Assembly (NCBI GenBank): GCA_036897485.1
Contig: JAYMTF010000593.1
Location: 1 to 33,106, forward strand
Length of the DNA: 33,106 bases
Source of the DNA: Pelargonium nanum
Taxonomy: Eukaryota; Streptophyta; Magnoliopsida; Geraniales; Geraniaceae
Direction: 5' to 3'
Below, piece by piece: positions 22,430 to 33,106 of this stretch. The notes beneath the pieces are model-generated. The model ran no database searches. It saw only the letters and a program-made list of their open reading frames with translations, and was not told the origin of the DNA. Numbering within the stretch: position 1 is the stretch's first letter; every line of letters starts with the position of its first letter. A program made the translations under genes and the position numbers.

Positions 22430-24028
22430 TCACAGCTGTGTGTTTTGACTTAAAAATGACGTGTGGTATTTTGTCCATTTGCATTACCCCAAATTCATAT
22501 GGTTGGGAAAAGCATCTTCTGTGCATCTCTTTTCTATTGCACACTTGTCTTCTTTAAACTCTAATTCTCATTTTATTATTGAAATATGCTATTTATCCTA
22601 AATTATGTGGTCAAATGTATTTCTTAATTTTGTAGTTTAATATTCAATTTAAACTGATATCACCACTTCTCATGAATTTGTGAATAATAATTTGATATAT
22701 ATGATATCACTATTTTTTCATGAATTTGAGTGTTCGGTTTATACGAAACACTGTACATTTGGCGTATTTTGATTTGTCCAAGTTATTGTTATAATATATG
22801 ATGTGTCATTTCTTAATAATTGACATTTCATTTTTTTTTAAATACGTACAAAATTTAAGACATACAGTATTTCTTTTTAGGAAGCAACTTAGCGCATGCA
22901 AACCGCACAAATACACGTAAGGCACATTTCAAACTATGATAGATGGAAAGTGGATAGTATCCATATTATTTGGGTAGCTTGAATTTTCAGGCAGGTGGGA
23001 TAGTTGGTATCTTCTTAGATTAGACAAAATCAACGACTACGATTCATTTTCACATGTACATGTATTTGGCATGCACCAGATATACATGCATGAACCATTT
23101 CTCTTCTCTTTATTATTCAATAAATAAATTGGGAATGATTAGTGGTTAAAAGAAGAATACATTAGTACTAATCTTTATCCGAAAAATTTGGGTTTGTTTT
23201 GTCCTATGCATCAGATGAATCATTTTATTGAAACAAAATAGGTATGTATTATATTTGTTGGATTGACAAAAAAAAATATTACATATTTGCATGTGGGGAA
23301 GCATATGAAACTTGAAAGAGTAGAGGAAGCATGCATTTGTCATTTCAAATCAAATTTGTCTGCATTGTTAATGACACAATGTCCAAGAATCTTTAATTCT
23401 GTGTATTTCTAATAAATTAATTAACATTTATTTTCCTTGTAAGGGGCACTCTTATTCATTATGTACCAAACATTAATTATGTTAATTAATGTCTAACTGT
23501 TGCTTATACTTTTGTATACACTATTGTTAAAGACCTACCTAATGTTTATACATGAACCTTATCAAATGTACCAATAAATTTATTTTGTCAATATATAAAT
23601 AAACAAATACATGAACTAATAATTATAGGCAGAAAAAGCTTTTAATATTATAATGATGTTTAAAAAATTGGTAATATATGCTTACGTGACAACTCAATAA
23701 GCTAAAATATATGGAGGGCGACATGTCATTTTCATATACGTGAGTTTGAATTAATCGTTGAGCGGAAATAACTATTTTTTTACCAACATTGATTGAAGAA
23801 AATGTTTGGTCTTACGCTAAATACAAATATTTAAATATATGTTGGTAATACATGAAAATTCATTTAAGAATCTATCAACGGAAGGTCAACAAGTGTCCCC
23901 GAAAACGATTTTGAATCAATCCAAATCACCACTTGGGGCCTAGACCTAGATCGCTTAGAGCGGACCTAAATCGAAGACGAGTTCACCAAAAAATCACTAA
24001 GAGAGCTTGATGCGCTTGTCACATGGGT
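22430..24028. other. AT-rich intergenic DNA, no feature seen
   Basis: No coding frame, RNA gene or clear repeat boundary is visible. A GC-richer patch at about 23880-24000 (ggcctagacctagatcgcttagagcgg) is unlike its surroundings but unassigned; it may belong to the LINE relic that follows. Confidence 0.4.
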
Positions 24029-24225
24029 GATTGTATTTGGTTAGCTAAAGGAGCTAGGTTGTTGTCTTTCTTTCATGTAGAACGATTTGCGAACGAGGTA
24101 GCTCATTGCTTGGCAAGAGCTTCTAGTTTTGTGTTTGGTCATAGATTGTTGAATAGTTGGTTGTCTGTTGAATTTGGTCAGGTTGTTATCCTTTAATTTG
24201 ATCCAGTAATATGAAGTTTTTCTTT
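24029..24225 (+). pseudogene. LINE 3'-end relic: end of an RNase H domain
   Basis: The open frame 24029-24196 reads DCIWLAKGARLLSFFHVERF then ANEVAHCLARASS, ending VVIL-stop. This is the C-terminal H-V-R-E-A-N-x-V-A-H-x-L-A block of plant LINE ORF2 RNase H. A short AT-rich, 3'UTR-like tail follows (to about 24225). It is a strongly 5'-truncated copy, a different sequence from the LINE at 7259-12950. Confidence 0.75.
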
Positions 24226-27110
24226 AAAATAACTATAGTTTAATAATTTTAGTTCAAGTTTAGATAAAGGGGGTTAAATTGGTCTATTTTGAAATACAAG
24301 GATAATTTTAGTAATTCGTAAAGTGAGACAAGCTCAATCTCAATGTCAGCTAAGGTCTAAACCACTAGACAATTTATTTATATTTTGTGTTAAAGCTCAA
24401 TAAAATCAGAAATACAATTTATACTCCACTGGTTAACTTGATTCACTTCTTGCAAGCCCAAACTCTATTCTCCTCATTATTTTGGTGGGCTAGACTCAAC
24501 ATTATCCAACTTGAGGGCCCTAAATATATGCTTTTTGTGAATAGCTCAATCTCTCTAGTTGTGACATTGGCAAGTAGTAAACCAACTTGGAAGTTTTAAC
24601 AACCCAAACAAACATGGGCTTAGACCTTTTAAAGTAGACTATATACAAATACAATAAATAAGCCAACTCTATCTTTAGATGCCATTCAGAGCTGGACTAA
24701 GTTGCAAACCTAAACGTTCTAGAAACCTCTTACAATGTGTTCCCACACATATGATCATGAGTTGGGCAGGTAAAAAAGACTCTTGACTACGGTTTGTTAA
24801 TGAGACTTCTTCCCTAATAAAAAAAAAACACACAAACACAATTTAAACGTTGCTTTAATAGGCAAGATAATGTGTTGAGCATTTGCTCATAGTGTGATGT
24901 GTTGCAAACATAGCTTCGTAAAGACAATGGATATAGGATACGAGTGAAATATGCCGAGCATAGAAAGAAAATTAATACAAACACGATTCACATGTGCCAA
25001 GGGCGGTTGGACCTAAAGCAAAATTAAAAATAAACTTTGATTCGAGGTTTTGCCTTAATGAACTTCATGAATCGGTAGTGCATATATTGTTCATTGGCTA
25101 TTTTATGATACAAGTAATTCGGGTTAAAAATTACGTTTGAAAATGGGTTGTAATTGGTTAGCACATTCGAAATGGGTCCGAAATCAATATTCATCGTCAT
25201 AACTACGTAGTCATGAGCAGCATAATTGTTTACTTGTTTGGGAGATTTTCTATCTTTATGCGGTAGTAGTATCTTAGTACTATTAGAATTTACAATTTAG
25301 TCACTTTTAGGATTTGGTAATAGTTATTATCTACTATCAAGTTTAGGATTTGAATAGTATAAATATTTGTCATTAGTTATTTGCTTAACAGTATTAATTT
25401 GATTTTTGAAATTATGAAAAAGAAAAGAAAGAAAGAAGTTTCTTCCCATGAATCTTGCTGTTAGTCTAATATTTGTTCTCATAAAGTTGTGCATCATTTC
25501 TAGAAGCGTGTGTGTACCATGTAGGCGTGATTTCTTACCAGCTCGTATGGTAGAAGTGGGTGCAGGTCTTCTTAGACACACAGCGCTATCATGAACGAAT
25601 CGTCGTTCTTGAGCCCTAAAAGTGTAAATGTACCGGGGTCGAGGATCTACTTCCAAGTGTGCAAGGTGACCTTGTCTTTTCTTCCTTAGTTGATGTAACC
25701 TTGCAATTACTTTCTTAGCTGAGCAACCAATGATATGGCTCTATTCGTTAACTTATGATTTTTGGCAAGAGTATAACTTCCAAAATCCTTGCAAAATGGG
25801 GATAAGGTATTGAAGAAAGGCTTGAAGCAAATTAATTATGTTTTCTAAGTGGAAGTTGAGAAAAAAGACAAAAGTTTGCATGATCAATAGATGTTGTGTA
25901 TTTTCAAAGGCAAAAATTGTTAGAGAAAAAATTCTTCGGATTACAGACTTGATGAAGTTTAGAACATATATAAAAGAAAGACGACCACAAGGGCAATAGG
26001 AAAAGGCATGCGAAACCTTATAGTGGGGGTCATATATGTCGTTATCTCCTAAAAATGTATGTCAACCATGATTTAATTCATGAATTTATAAGACATCGTA
26101 ATCTCAAGAAACTGATTAGTGCTTTGAGGGCGTAATGTCCAGTTGAGAGGTTACTCGTTAAATCAATGACGTTAAAAAGTAATTCGGAGACAAACCAAGA
26201 TCTTCTATTTTTATTTCAAGATTTTTTTATTTGATCAATTTGTTTTGTACTCTTTGCAAAATGAGTAGATATGTTCACCGGGGTCATGAGCATAAAGATG
26301 AAGAAAATAATGAAGAAAGTTCCAAAAATGAGTAAGTTGTGTGTCCTACACTAGCGGGGTTTGTTTTCCTTTAACTTTTATTTTTATACTATAGTTAGAT
26401 TTGATTGTATTTACATATATCATATGTATGTGTAGATCGGGATACAGAAGTTGATTCGTAATTTATGAAATAACCTACAATTTTTACAATGTGTCAATAT
26501 GCACCAATTTTAATATTTCTTTTGGTGAGTTTTTGTTTGTTTAGTCTCTGCTGAATGGTTGCTTATGTTTTGTTTGAATGCCTAGTAATAAAATAAATAG
26601 AAGGAATCAAACATTCATAATGTACCTGTTTTGATGCCTATGTACATATATTAGAAGTTAACTAGCAATAAAATAACATAAATTTGAAATTTCCATGTTT
26701 GTATGTGTATGGAGTGGTCTATTCTAGACTACAAACACAACACAAACAAACCCATTTACCTTTTGCACATACATACATATGTGAACTAATTAATGTTGTT
26801 GATAAGCAAAAATGGTATATTTGGCATACATGTTTTGAAACAATAATAGTAATAAAAAGGTCAAGTAGTCCATCAATTATTTACTAATCCTAGCATCTTT
26901 GCTAGTATATACTACTTATTCAAAAAGGACCTCTCTTGCGTCTATATTCCATATTCTCCTTTCTCACGTTACAGAAAGGCTTAAAGAGATGTGGCATATA
27001 TAATAACAAAAGTGATGATAATCTCAGCTCACCAATTATGTTACACAAAAGCTTCATGTCTCAGCTTGAAGACCTTGAACACAACCCAAGTTGACCCAAT
27101 TATGGAGTCA
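24226..27110. other. Intergenic DNA downstream of the receptor kinase, no gene seen
   Basis: The DNA is AT-rich with short unconvincing frames. The stretch at about 25260-25400 (aggatttggtaatagttatt..., then tagtataaatatttg) looks like a promoter-containing LTR fragment of a retrotransposon. I could not find matching LTR ends or a second copy, so I do not call it. The last part should contain the 3'UTR of the minus-strand kinase gene. Confidence 0.35.
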
Positions 27111-30100
27111 CTACTCACTATAGACACCAGAGTTATGGAACTTGGCTGTTTCTTTGGCAGAGCCATTTTTGGTTATCACAATATTGAGCAACCTGCATGG
27201 CTCAGCTTCCTCTAGCATTTGAACCACACTTCTCATTGTTGGCCTCAGTGCTGGAAGCCTTGCAGTGCACAGAATTGCAATTCTCAACACCTTGATGGCA
27301 TCATCTTTTAAGGCTTCAGGAATTCTGGAGTCCACAAGCCTCATCACACTCTCTTTGCTGTTCAACTTGCTGCACACCCAGCTCACTATGTCCTTGTTCT
27401 CCCCGTACTCCGCCTCCATCGGTCTCTTCCCGCTCACCAGCTCCATTAGCACTACCCCGAAACTATACACATCGCTCTTTTCGTTCACTTTGTACGTGTA
27501 TCCATATTCTGCATACATAATAAACGTCCAATTAGAAAACTAATCAACTACAAAAAAAAAACAATAATAAGAACTGTTTTCTGCAACTAAACGACTTTAA
27601 CATACCTGGAGCAATGTAACCATGTGTTCCGGCAATGACATGGGTGGAGTCCTTGCCTCCATTGGCTTGAACAATCTTGGCAAGTCCGAAATCAGCAATC
27701 CTTGGCTTCAAGAACTCGTCCAACAAAATGTTACTAGACTTGACGTCTCGGTGGATCACCGGACGCTCGCAACCATGATGCAGATACTCGAGCCCCTTGG
27801 CCGATCCAAGGGCGATCTCGTACCTTGTCTCCCAGTCGAGCTCCATTTTCCGGCAAGTATGGAGTCGGTCCCACAGGCTCCCGTTGGGCAAATACTCGTA
27901 CACCAACAAGCTCGAGTCCTCGCTTGTAATGCTGCAGAAGAGCTTCACCACATTGACGTGCCTAATCGAGCTCAGCGTCTGCACCTCGGCGTCGAATTCA
28001 TTTGACTTCCCTCCGCCGCTGCTCCGGAGCATGGGAGTGGTGCTCTTGACCTTTTTCCGGCCGACGGAGTCGGTGTTCCATATGTGCTTCACGGCGAGGT
28101 CCAGGCCGTTGGAGAGGGACACTCTGTAGACGTTTCCAGAACCTCCTTTTCCGATCAGATTCTCCTGCTTGATGGAATCAAGAATCTCGTCCTCGCTGAA
28201 GCTCATGACGTGGAACGACTTCACGTCCCAAGATTCCTCCCGCAACGACCGGTCGTCGCAGTCCTTTTGGCCTTTCCTTAAGTGCAAGAAGCACGCGAGC
28301 GAGATCAGCAAGATAACCGAAGCCAGCACCACGCACACTGTCAGCGTACGGACGTTCTTGGAGCTCGCCGGACATCGCCGGAACGAGTTGACGTTTGAGC
28401 TGCAGAGGCCAGGATTTCCGGCGAAGCTGCCGTTATAGGCTTCGGTGGTTAGAGATTCCGGCACGAGGCCGGAGAGTCGGTTGTTCGACAGATCGAGCAG
28501 GCTGAGCCTTAACGACGATAAGCGTGCCGGAATTTTGCCGGAGAGTTCGTTGTCGGAGAGATTCAGAGCGTTGAGATTGGGCAGAGAGCCGAGAGACGAC
28601 GGAATTGTACCGGAAAGTGAATTGCGAGCGAGGTTGAGGTCGCTGAGAGAGTCGCAGGAGCCTATAGACGCCGGAATTGAGCCGGAGAACTTGTTGTCGT
28701 GCAGCTGGAGAGAGCCTAGGCGATTCAGATCGCCGATTTTCGCCGGAATTTCGTTGGAAAACTGATTGTAACTCAAATCAATGGCGATAAGAGATGAAGC
28801 TTTTGACACCTCCTCCGGCAATTCGCCGGACAGTTTGTTGTTTGACACAAATAGTTGCGCGAGAGAGTTGGCGTTGCCGATATCCGGCGTGATTTGACCT
28901 TCGATTTGGTTCATAGCGATATCAATTATGTTCAAATTGGGCAATCCCCAGAGTCCGGCAGGAACAGCGCCGGTAAGCGAGTTGTTACTGACTCTGAACC
29001 GGCGCAGAGTCTTGCAATCGGCGTACGTCGCCGGAATTTCTCCGGTAAGCTTGTTCTGGAGCAGGAGCAGCTCCTGCATCGTCCCCTGCTTGCACATGTC
29101 CGGCGGTATCGTGCCGGTCAGAAAATTTTCCGATATATCAATGAAATTGAATCCAGTCCACGAACCTATCTTCGGAGGCAGAGAGCCGGTGAACCGGTTC
29201 TGGTACAGAGAGATGTTCACGAGCCGCCGGAACTCGCCGAACTCGGCCGGAATATCGCCGGAAAGGTTGTTGCTGAAGAGCTGCACCGTAACGAGATTCG
29301 TCAGAAATTTGAGCTCCGATAAATCGCCTTCCAGGTAGTTCATCGAAGCATCGAAGTTCGCTAAGTTCGTGAGGTTCCGAAACCCGACCGGAATTCTCCC
29401 GGTCAATCCGTTGTTGTAGAGCTCGAGCTGCCAGAGCTTCGTGAGCTTCGCGATCTCGGCTGGAATCTCGCCGGTGATGTTGTTATCGGAGAGCTCAAGG
29501 TTCCGGAGCTCCACGAGATTTCTGATTCCCGCCGGAATTTTGCCTTGGATGCTGCAATTGGATAGATACAGCCAATTAAGCTTCGTGAGCTTCACGATCT
29601 CGCTCGGAAACGGAGTGGGATCAAACGGATTGTCGCCGAGGCTCAACGCAAGAAGACCCGTCATGTTCTGTAACGACTTCCACGGAAAGGCTCCGGAAAA
29701 TCCGCTGCCGTTCAAATAAAGGTACTGCAATTGGCTCAGAGCAGAGATCTCCGGCGCCGATCCTCCGAAATTATTGGTTCCCAAGTCCAAGTACTGCAAG
29801 TTCACGCACTTGTTCAAATCGCCGGAGACGGTTCCGTACAGGTTGTTAAAGCCGAGCTCGAGCTTTTGCAGAGACTGAATTTCACACAAAGACGCGAACG
29901 GTACAGTTCCGGTCAGCTCGCTGTAGGCCATCTCGATTCCGGTGACGGAGCCGCCCGAATCGCAAGTGATTCCGGTGAAATTGCACACTGAATTTTGTGA
30001 ATTCCATGAATTAAAAACCTCGGTGTTGGATTTTTGGAGTGATGTTTTGAAGTTCAATAGGTTTTCGAGGTCGCCGGCGTTGACGGCGGCGATTAGGGAG

Positions 30101-30147
30101 AGGAGGCAGAGGAAGAGAATTGGGCGGGAAGGCGGTGGCACCGACAT
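27111..30147 (-). CDS. RLK7: LRR receptor-like kinase, RLK7/HAIKU2 clade (subfamily XI)
   Basis: This is a plasma-membrane receptor kinase. RLK7 is known as a receptor for PIP-type peptides, and its sister HAIKU2 acts in endosperm growth. Exon 1 is 27606-30147 and exon 2 27111-27508, with a 97-bp GT-AG intron splitting Glu848; the product is 979 aa. The start is the ATG at 30147; upstream in-frame codons have no ATG. The protein has a signal peptide (1-24), an N-terminal cap with paired cysteines (CNFTGITC), about 20 LRRs (about 70-570), a second Cys pair (582/592), and a TM helix (about 600-622). The kinase has Gly loop 666-671, Lys687, HRD (799-801, RD type) and DFG (819-821). Exon 2 supplies the C-lobe (SDVYSFGVVLMEL, RPTMRSVVQML). 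The activation segment reads GTHGYIAPE where most relatives have GTYGY. The conserved intron at APE/YGY is typical. RLK7 versus HAIKU2 needs a tree. Confidence 0.95.
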
Positions 30148-31008
30148 GCCGGAGCAAAACAATCGAACCCAAGACCTCGAAGAAAATCCAAAATTTTCGT
30201 GCGGATATTTTAGTCAGAGGAGAGTTGGGAGTAGGAGCCAAGAAAGTGGCGTTTTAACAAAATGGCGGGCGGGCGTTCACATTGCTGTTTATGTCAGTGA
30301 CAGTGTCGTGTCACAGGTTTTTAAGTAAATTAGTGAAGAAGATGAGTCTTTTTCGGTCTTTATGGTATCTTCTACTACTCCTAAGACCACATTTGCTATA
30401 TTAAGCTATGCTTATAAGCCAGATAATAAAGTCACTTGGACTCATGTTTCACCACTTCTCAGTACTTCATATTCAAATATTTGGTATTTCAATTTTGTCT
30501 CAACTTGAAATCAATTGGTTGATCTGGTTCAAATATGCTACGTATAACTCATAATTTGATTTACCAATTGCATATACTAAAAATATTATACAAATTAATC
30601 ATATTTGGTTCATGTTTATCCAATGACTACATAACACAATTTTTTATTATAGAAAACACGAACTATTACCTCGTCATTCGTCAATTATTGCGCTCTCAAC
30701 GCAGGACACTATTTAAAGATCTAAAATGTAATGTTGATTGATTGAAATTTATTTCAAATTATCGTGTTATTTAGTAATATAAAGCCAAATATGTAACATG
30801 TGTTCGAAGAAACATGTTGTGTTGTCATACGAATTTATACATGATTTGTATTCGTAAAAATATTTTAACACATATAGAATACTAAGCAAGATGTATTTGT
30901 GATGGTATATGTCTTTTAATAAACATTTTAACACTTAATTTTGAATCCTAATTGCCTTAAATAATTCAATTTTGATGTGTATCATTTGACACGGTCATGT
31001 TGGCACAC
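30148..31008. other. Receptor kinase promoter side and AT-rich spacer
   Basis: The first 200 bp are GC-richer and likely leader (minus strand). No firm TATA box could be chosen, and no gene or bounded repeat is seen in the rest. Confidence 0.4.
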
Positions 31009-31044
31009 TAGAATGTGTTTGTCGTTTAGAATGTGTTTGTCGTT
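31009..31044. repeat. Two perfect 18-bp tandem copies
   Basis: tagaatgtgtttgtcgtt at 31009-31026 is followed directly by an identical copy at 31027-31044. Confidence 0.9.
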
Positions 31045-31059
31045 TTTGTTCACATGTTA

Positions 31060-31827
31060 AAGATATTTTTCTAGAAATGTTCTAAGTCCAATAAGTTAAG
31101 AGCTTCCCGGATCTTTGAGGGAAACATGTTGCGTACACAAGGTAGCACATTGTTAATCGTAGAGTCCATACGTGTTTCCGAGACACCGGCTTAGGAGTGC
31201 GGGTAAGAACCTCAAATGAAAAGGACAAAATCTAAAGAGAGTTCTATAGAGAGAAAGTAGTTATAGAGCATTAATTGCTCAAGTGTGGATGCATTCTCTT
31301 ACCAAGAAGATTGATATTTATACTCACATAATATTACCATCACTTGTCACTTTGCGGTTGGTTGTTGAAAAAGTATGGAATTCTTCAGATGGCCACTTGG
31401 AATGTTGAGTTCTAGCTCGGGAGTTCTCGCTTTCCCTTTGAGCATTACGGGGAGGATCGAAACCCCTTTGAGGCTCCACTGCTTCGAGCAACGTCTTAGT
31501 GTCCAAATGAAATGAGATATCTCGGTGGTGTCCTGGTGAGGCGGGGAGCCATTAAGGTTACACGACAAGGTTGATATCTTGGAAATGAAGAAGTGTTTGA
31601 GAAAGGGACCGTGGAGGTGAGATGAGGAGCTCTCCTTGTGAACTGGAGCTTACTTGTGGTGCTCGTTTACAGAGTAGGGCGAAGTCGATCTCTGTATAAG
31701 AATGAGGGAATGAAAACTCTCTATGCTGTCTTTTGGGACTTTATGAGGACCCCGTTCTTCCATGCGATGGGCACAACATACGATTTGAGGATGAGGAGCG
31801 TTCGAGGTCTAGTGCAAACTTCATTTG
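31060..31827. other. GC-richer unassigned stretch, probable mobile-element remnant
   Basis: Base composition rises between about 31090 and 31830, and frames on the minus strand (31324-31568) read protein-like sequence such as LEAVEPQRGFDPPRNAQRE. None matches a family I know. The tandem repeats that follow and the composition suggest part of an old transposable element. Confidence 0.3.
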
Positions 31828-32059
31828 ATCATCGAGAGAATGGATTATAGAGTTGAGGACGTGACATTGGGGTCTGTAGGTCATTTTTTATCATTGAGAG
31901 ATTTGATTATCGATCTAAGTGTATGATATAAAGATCTAAGGTCGTGGCATTGGTGTCTGGAGCTCACTTCTTCAATCATCGAGAGATTGGATTATCGAGT
32001 CGATGTCACGTCATTAGGAATTGAGGTAACAGTATGGTGGTCTGGAGCTGACTTTTTCA
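31828..32059. repeat. Three diverged tandem copies, 62 + 85 + 85 bp
   Basis: Copies start atcatcgagagaatgg (31828), atcattgagagatttg (31890) and atcatcgagagattgg (31975). Each contains ggattat/gattatcga-type text, then g-cattgg-gtctg-agctcactt-type text before the next copy. The last two are exactly 85 bp; the first lacks about 23 bases. There is no coding potential. Confidence 0.65.
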
Positions 32060-32359
32060 ATTATCAAAATCATTTCGGTCTACAGGTCCTAGATGATCAA
32101 TTGGATGAAGTAAAAAAGTGACTTTAATGATTCGATTAAATGGGTGATCAAAATGATGTTTGAGTTTCTTTGGTACCGAAATGAAGGTACGTTATAATTG
32201 GAATCGCGTTCTACGACTCTTCTAATGGCTTTAGTTAGGGCAAATTGACATGATAAAAACGAATGACATGGCTTTAGTCTAGGGGCTCTCTGGGATTTTT
32301 GGAGAGTTATTTTAGTAGCTAACTGCATTCTAAAAAAAATCATATTTAAAAGTTAAATA

Positions 32360-32618
32360 CTCCATATGTTTTCAAAAAATTGACGTTGTTTCTCTTTTGA
32401 GAATACTTAAGAATAAGTTAATAAGTATTGTACATTTACTTTTAAATTTTCATCAAGATGTGTTCTTACAAATTTAAAATATATTAACTAATTAATTATT
32501 ACAATGATGTTATTGGTAATTTATAATATAACTACTGTTTCGAAAATTGAAAAATAACACACATTTTAAGATGAATATGCAAAACAAACAAGACACTCAT
32601 ATTTTATGGAGCAAAGAG
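32360..32618. mobile_element. Stowaway-like (Tc1/mariner) MITE, diverged
   Basis: The right end, read inward on the minus strand, is ctctttgctccataaaatatg followed by agtgtcttgtttg, a recognisable variant of the Stowaway end CTCCCTCCGTCCCATAA. The left end starts ctccatatgttttcaaaaaattgacg. TA dinucleotides flank both ends (32358-32359 and 32619-32620), as expected for this superfamily. It is 259 bp, AT-rich and non-coding. The left end is much more diverged than the right. Confidence 0.6.
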
Positions 32619-32662
32619 TACTATTATGATTTTTTTTTTGAAGGGAGTACTATTATGATTTT
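32616..32662. repeat. 18-bp direct repeat at the MITE right edge
   Basis: gagtactattatgatttt occurs at 32616-32633 and again at 32645-32662. It spans the MITE end plus its flank, separated by a T-rich, 11-base stretch. Confidence 0.7.
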
Positions 32663-33106
32663 AATAGATATATACGATAATGATACTAATAGATATTATA
32701 GTTAACTTTATGCTAATTATGGATAAGATAATGACCTAACTTTAAAGGTGTCTGGTTGAACTCTAATTTGAAACCACACATTCACTTTAACAAACCACAT
32801 CTGCACATATTTGATATAGAATATTTTTAATATAATCTTTCTTCATATTTCTTTCTTAGTTACAATGTTACGTCAGCGATCTATATTACAGTTTCATGAT
32901 GTGGAATGAGTGATTGAGTTATATATTATGATAACAGGGTCTTAAGTTATAAATGTTGAATATAATTACAATAGGGTAAAATGGAGGTGAGTCGACTCAT
33001 TTAAGCTTAGGTGAGTCGGACATCAATACTACGTAATTTTGAGTTAGTAGTAAGTTAATGAATGATTAAAACTACGTAGTTTTATCAACATAAGAAAGTG
33101 AAAATT
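32663..33106. other. AT-rich end of window, nothing recognised
   Basis: No coding frame, RNA gene or bounded repeat is visible. The motif gtgagtcg occurs twice at 32988-33018 and ctacgta twice further on; both are too short to interpret. Confidence 0.4.

Noticed and set aside
25260..25400. Possible LTR fragment with a TATA-like motif
   Set aside because: No TG...CA ends, target duplication, primer-binding site or second LTR could be found.
25327..25656. 109-codon minus-strand frame
   Set aside because: No recognisable domain, and the DNA looks like decayed repeat sequence rather than a gene.
30148..30162. Upstream extension of the receptor kinase start by five codons
   Set aside because: It begins with TTG; the first in-frame ATG is at 30147 and directly precedes a normal signal peptide.
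27622..30328. Long plus-strand frames (up to 155 codons) opposite the receptor kinase
   Set aside because: They are antisense shadows of the repetitive, GC-rich LRR coding sequence, with Arg/Ser-rich nonsense composition.

Overview
The window is nuclear DNA from a flowering plant, most likely a eudicot. It is AT-rich between genes, its genes are split by GT-AG introns, and its protein families are plant-specific in form (a RABA1 GTPase, a plant alpha-tubulin, a subfamily XI LRR receptor kinase). The intergenic DNA carries plant hAT MITEs, a Stowaway-like MITE, a tRNA-derived SINE and plant L1-type LINEs. I cannot name the species from sequence alone.

Layout. (1) 1-4200: a small gene for a 99-residue single-pass membrane protein (398-697, +), with a possible 3'UTR intron, followed by a 396-bp hAT MITE and a fold-back repeat. 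(2) 4215-6819 (-): a complete two-exon RABA1f-type Rab GTPase, 217 aa; its 1.95-kb intron carries a SINE with perfect 13-bp target duplications. (3) 7259-12950 (+): a dead 5'-truncated L1-type LINE with ORF1 remnant, endonuclease, reverse transcriptase, zinc-binding region and RNase H. It is interrupted by a 696-bp non-autonomous hAT element. (4) 12951-15496: repeats and unrecognised ORF remnants. (5) 15497-17669 (-): a complete three-exon alpha-tubulin, 451 aa, with serine where most alpha-tubulins have Lys40. Intron 2 holds a hAT MITE with perfect 8-bp duplications and intron 1 an unidentified 109-bp insertion between 18-bp direct repeats. (6) 17764-27110: mostly non-coding. It holds diverged tandem repeats, a repeat of hAT-like appearance, a promoter-like region with a 35-codon ORF on the minus strand near 22 kb, and a LINE 3'-end relic. 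(7) 27111-30147 (-): a complete two-exon LRR receptor kinase of the RLK7/HAIKU2 clade, 979 aa. (8) 30148-33106: non-coding, with tandem repeats and a Stowaway-like MITE.

The four protein-coding genes are ordinary, independently transcribed plant genes: vesicle traffic, microtubules, peptide perception, and one unknown membrane protein. Nothing suggests an operon-like cluster or a novel multi-gene system. The more unusual content is the series of small insertions with legible target duplications, several inside introns, the K40-less alpha-tubulin, and the unexplained promoter-like, ORF-poor region at 19.5-22.4 kb.
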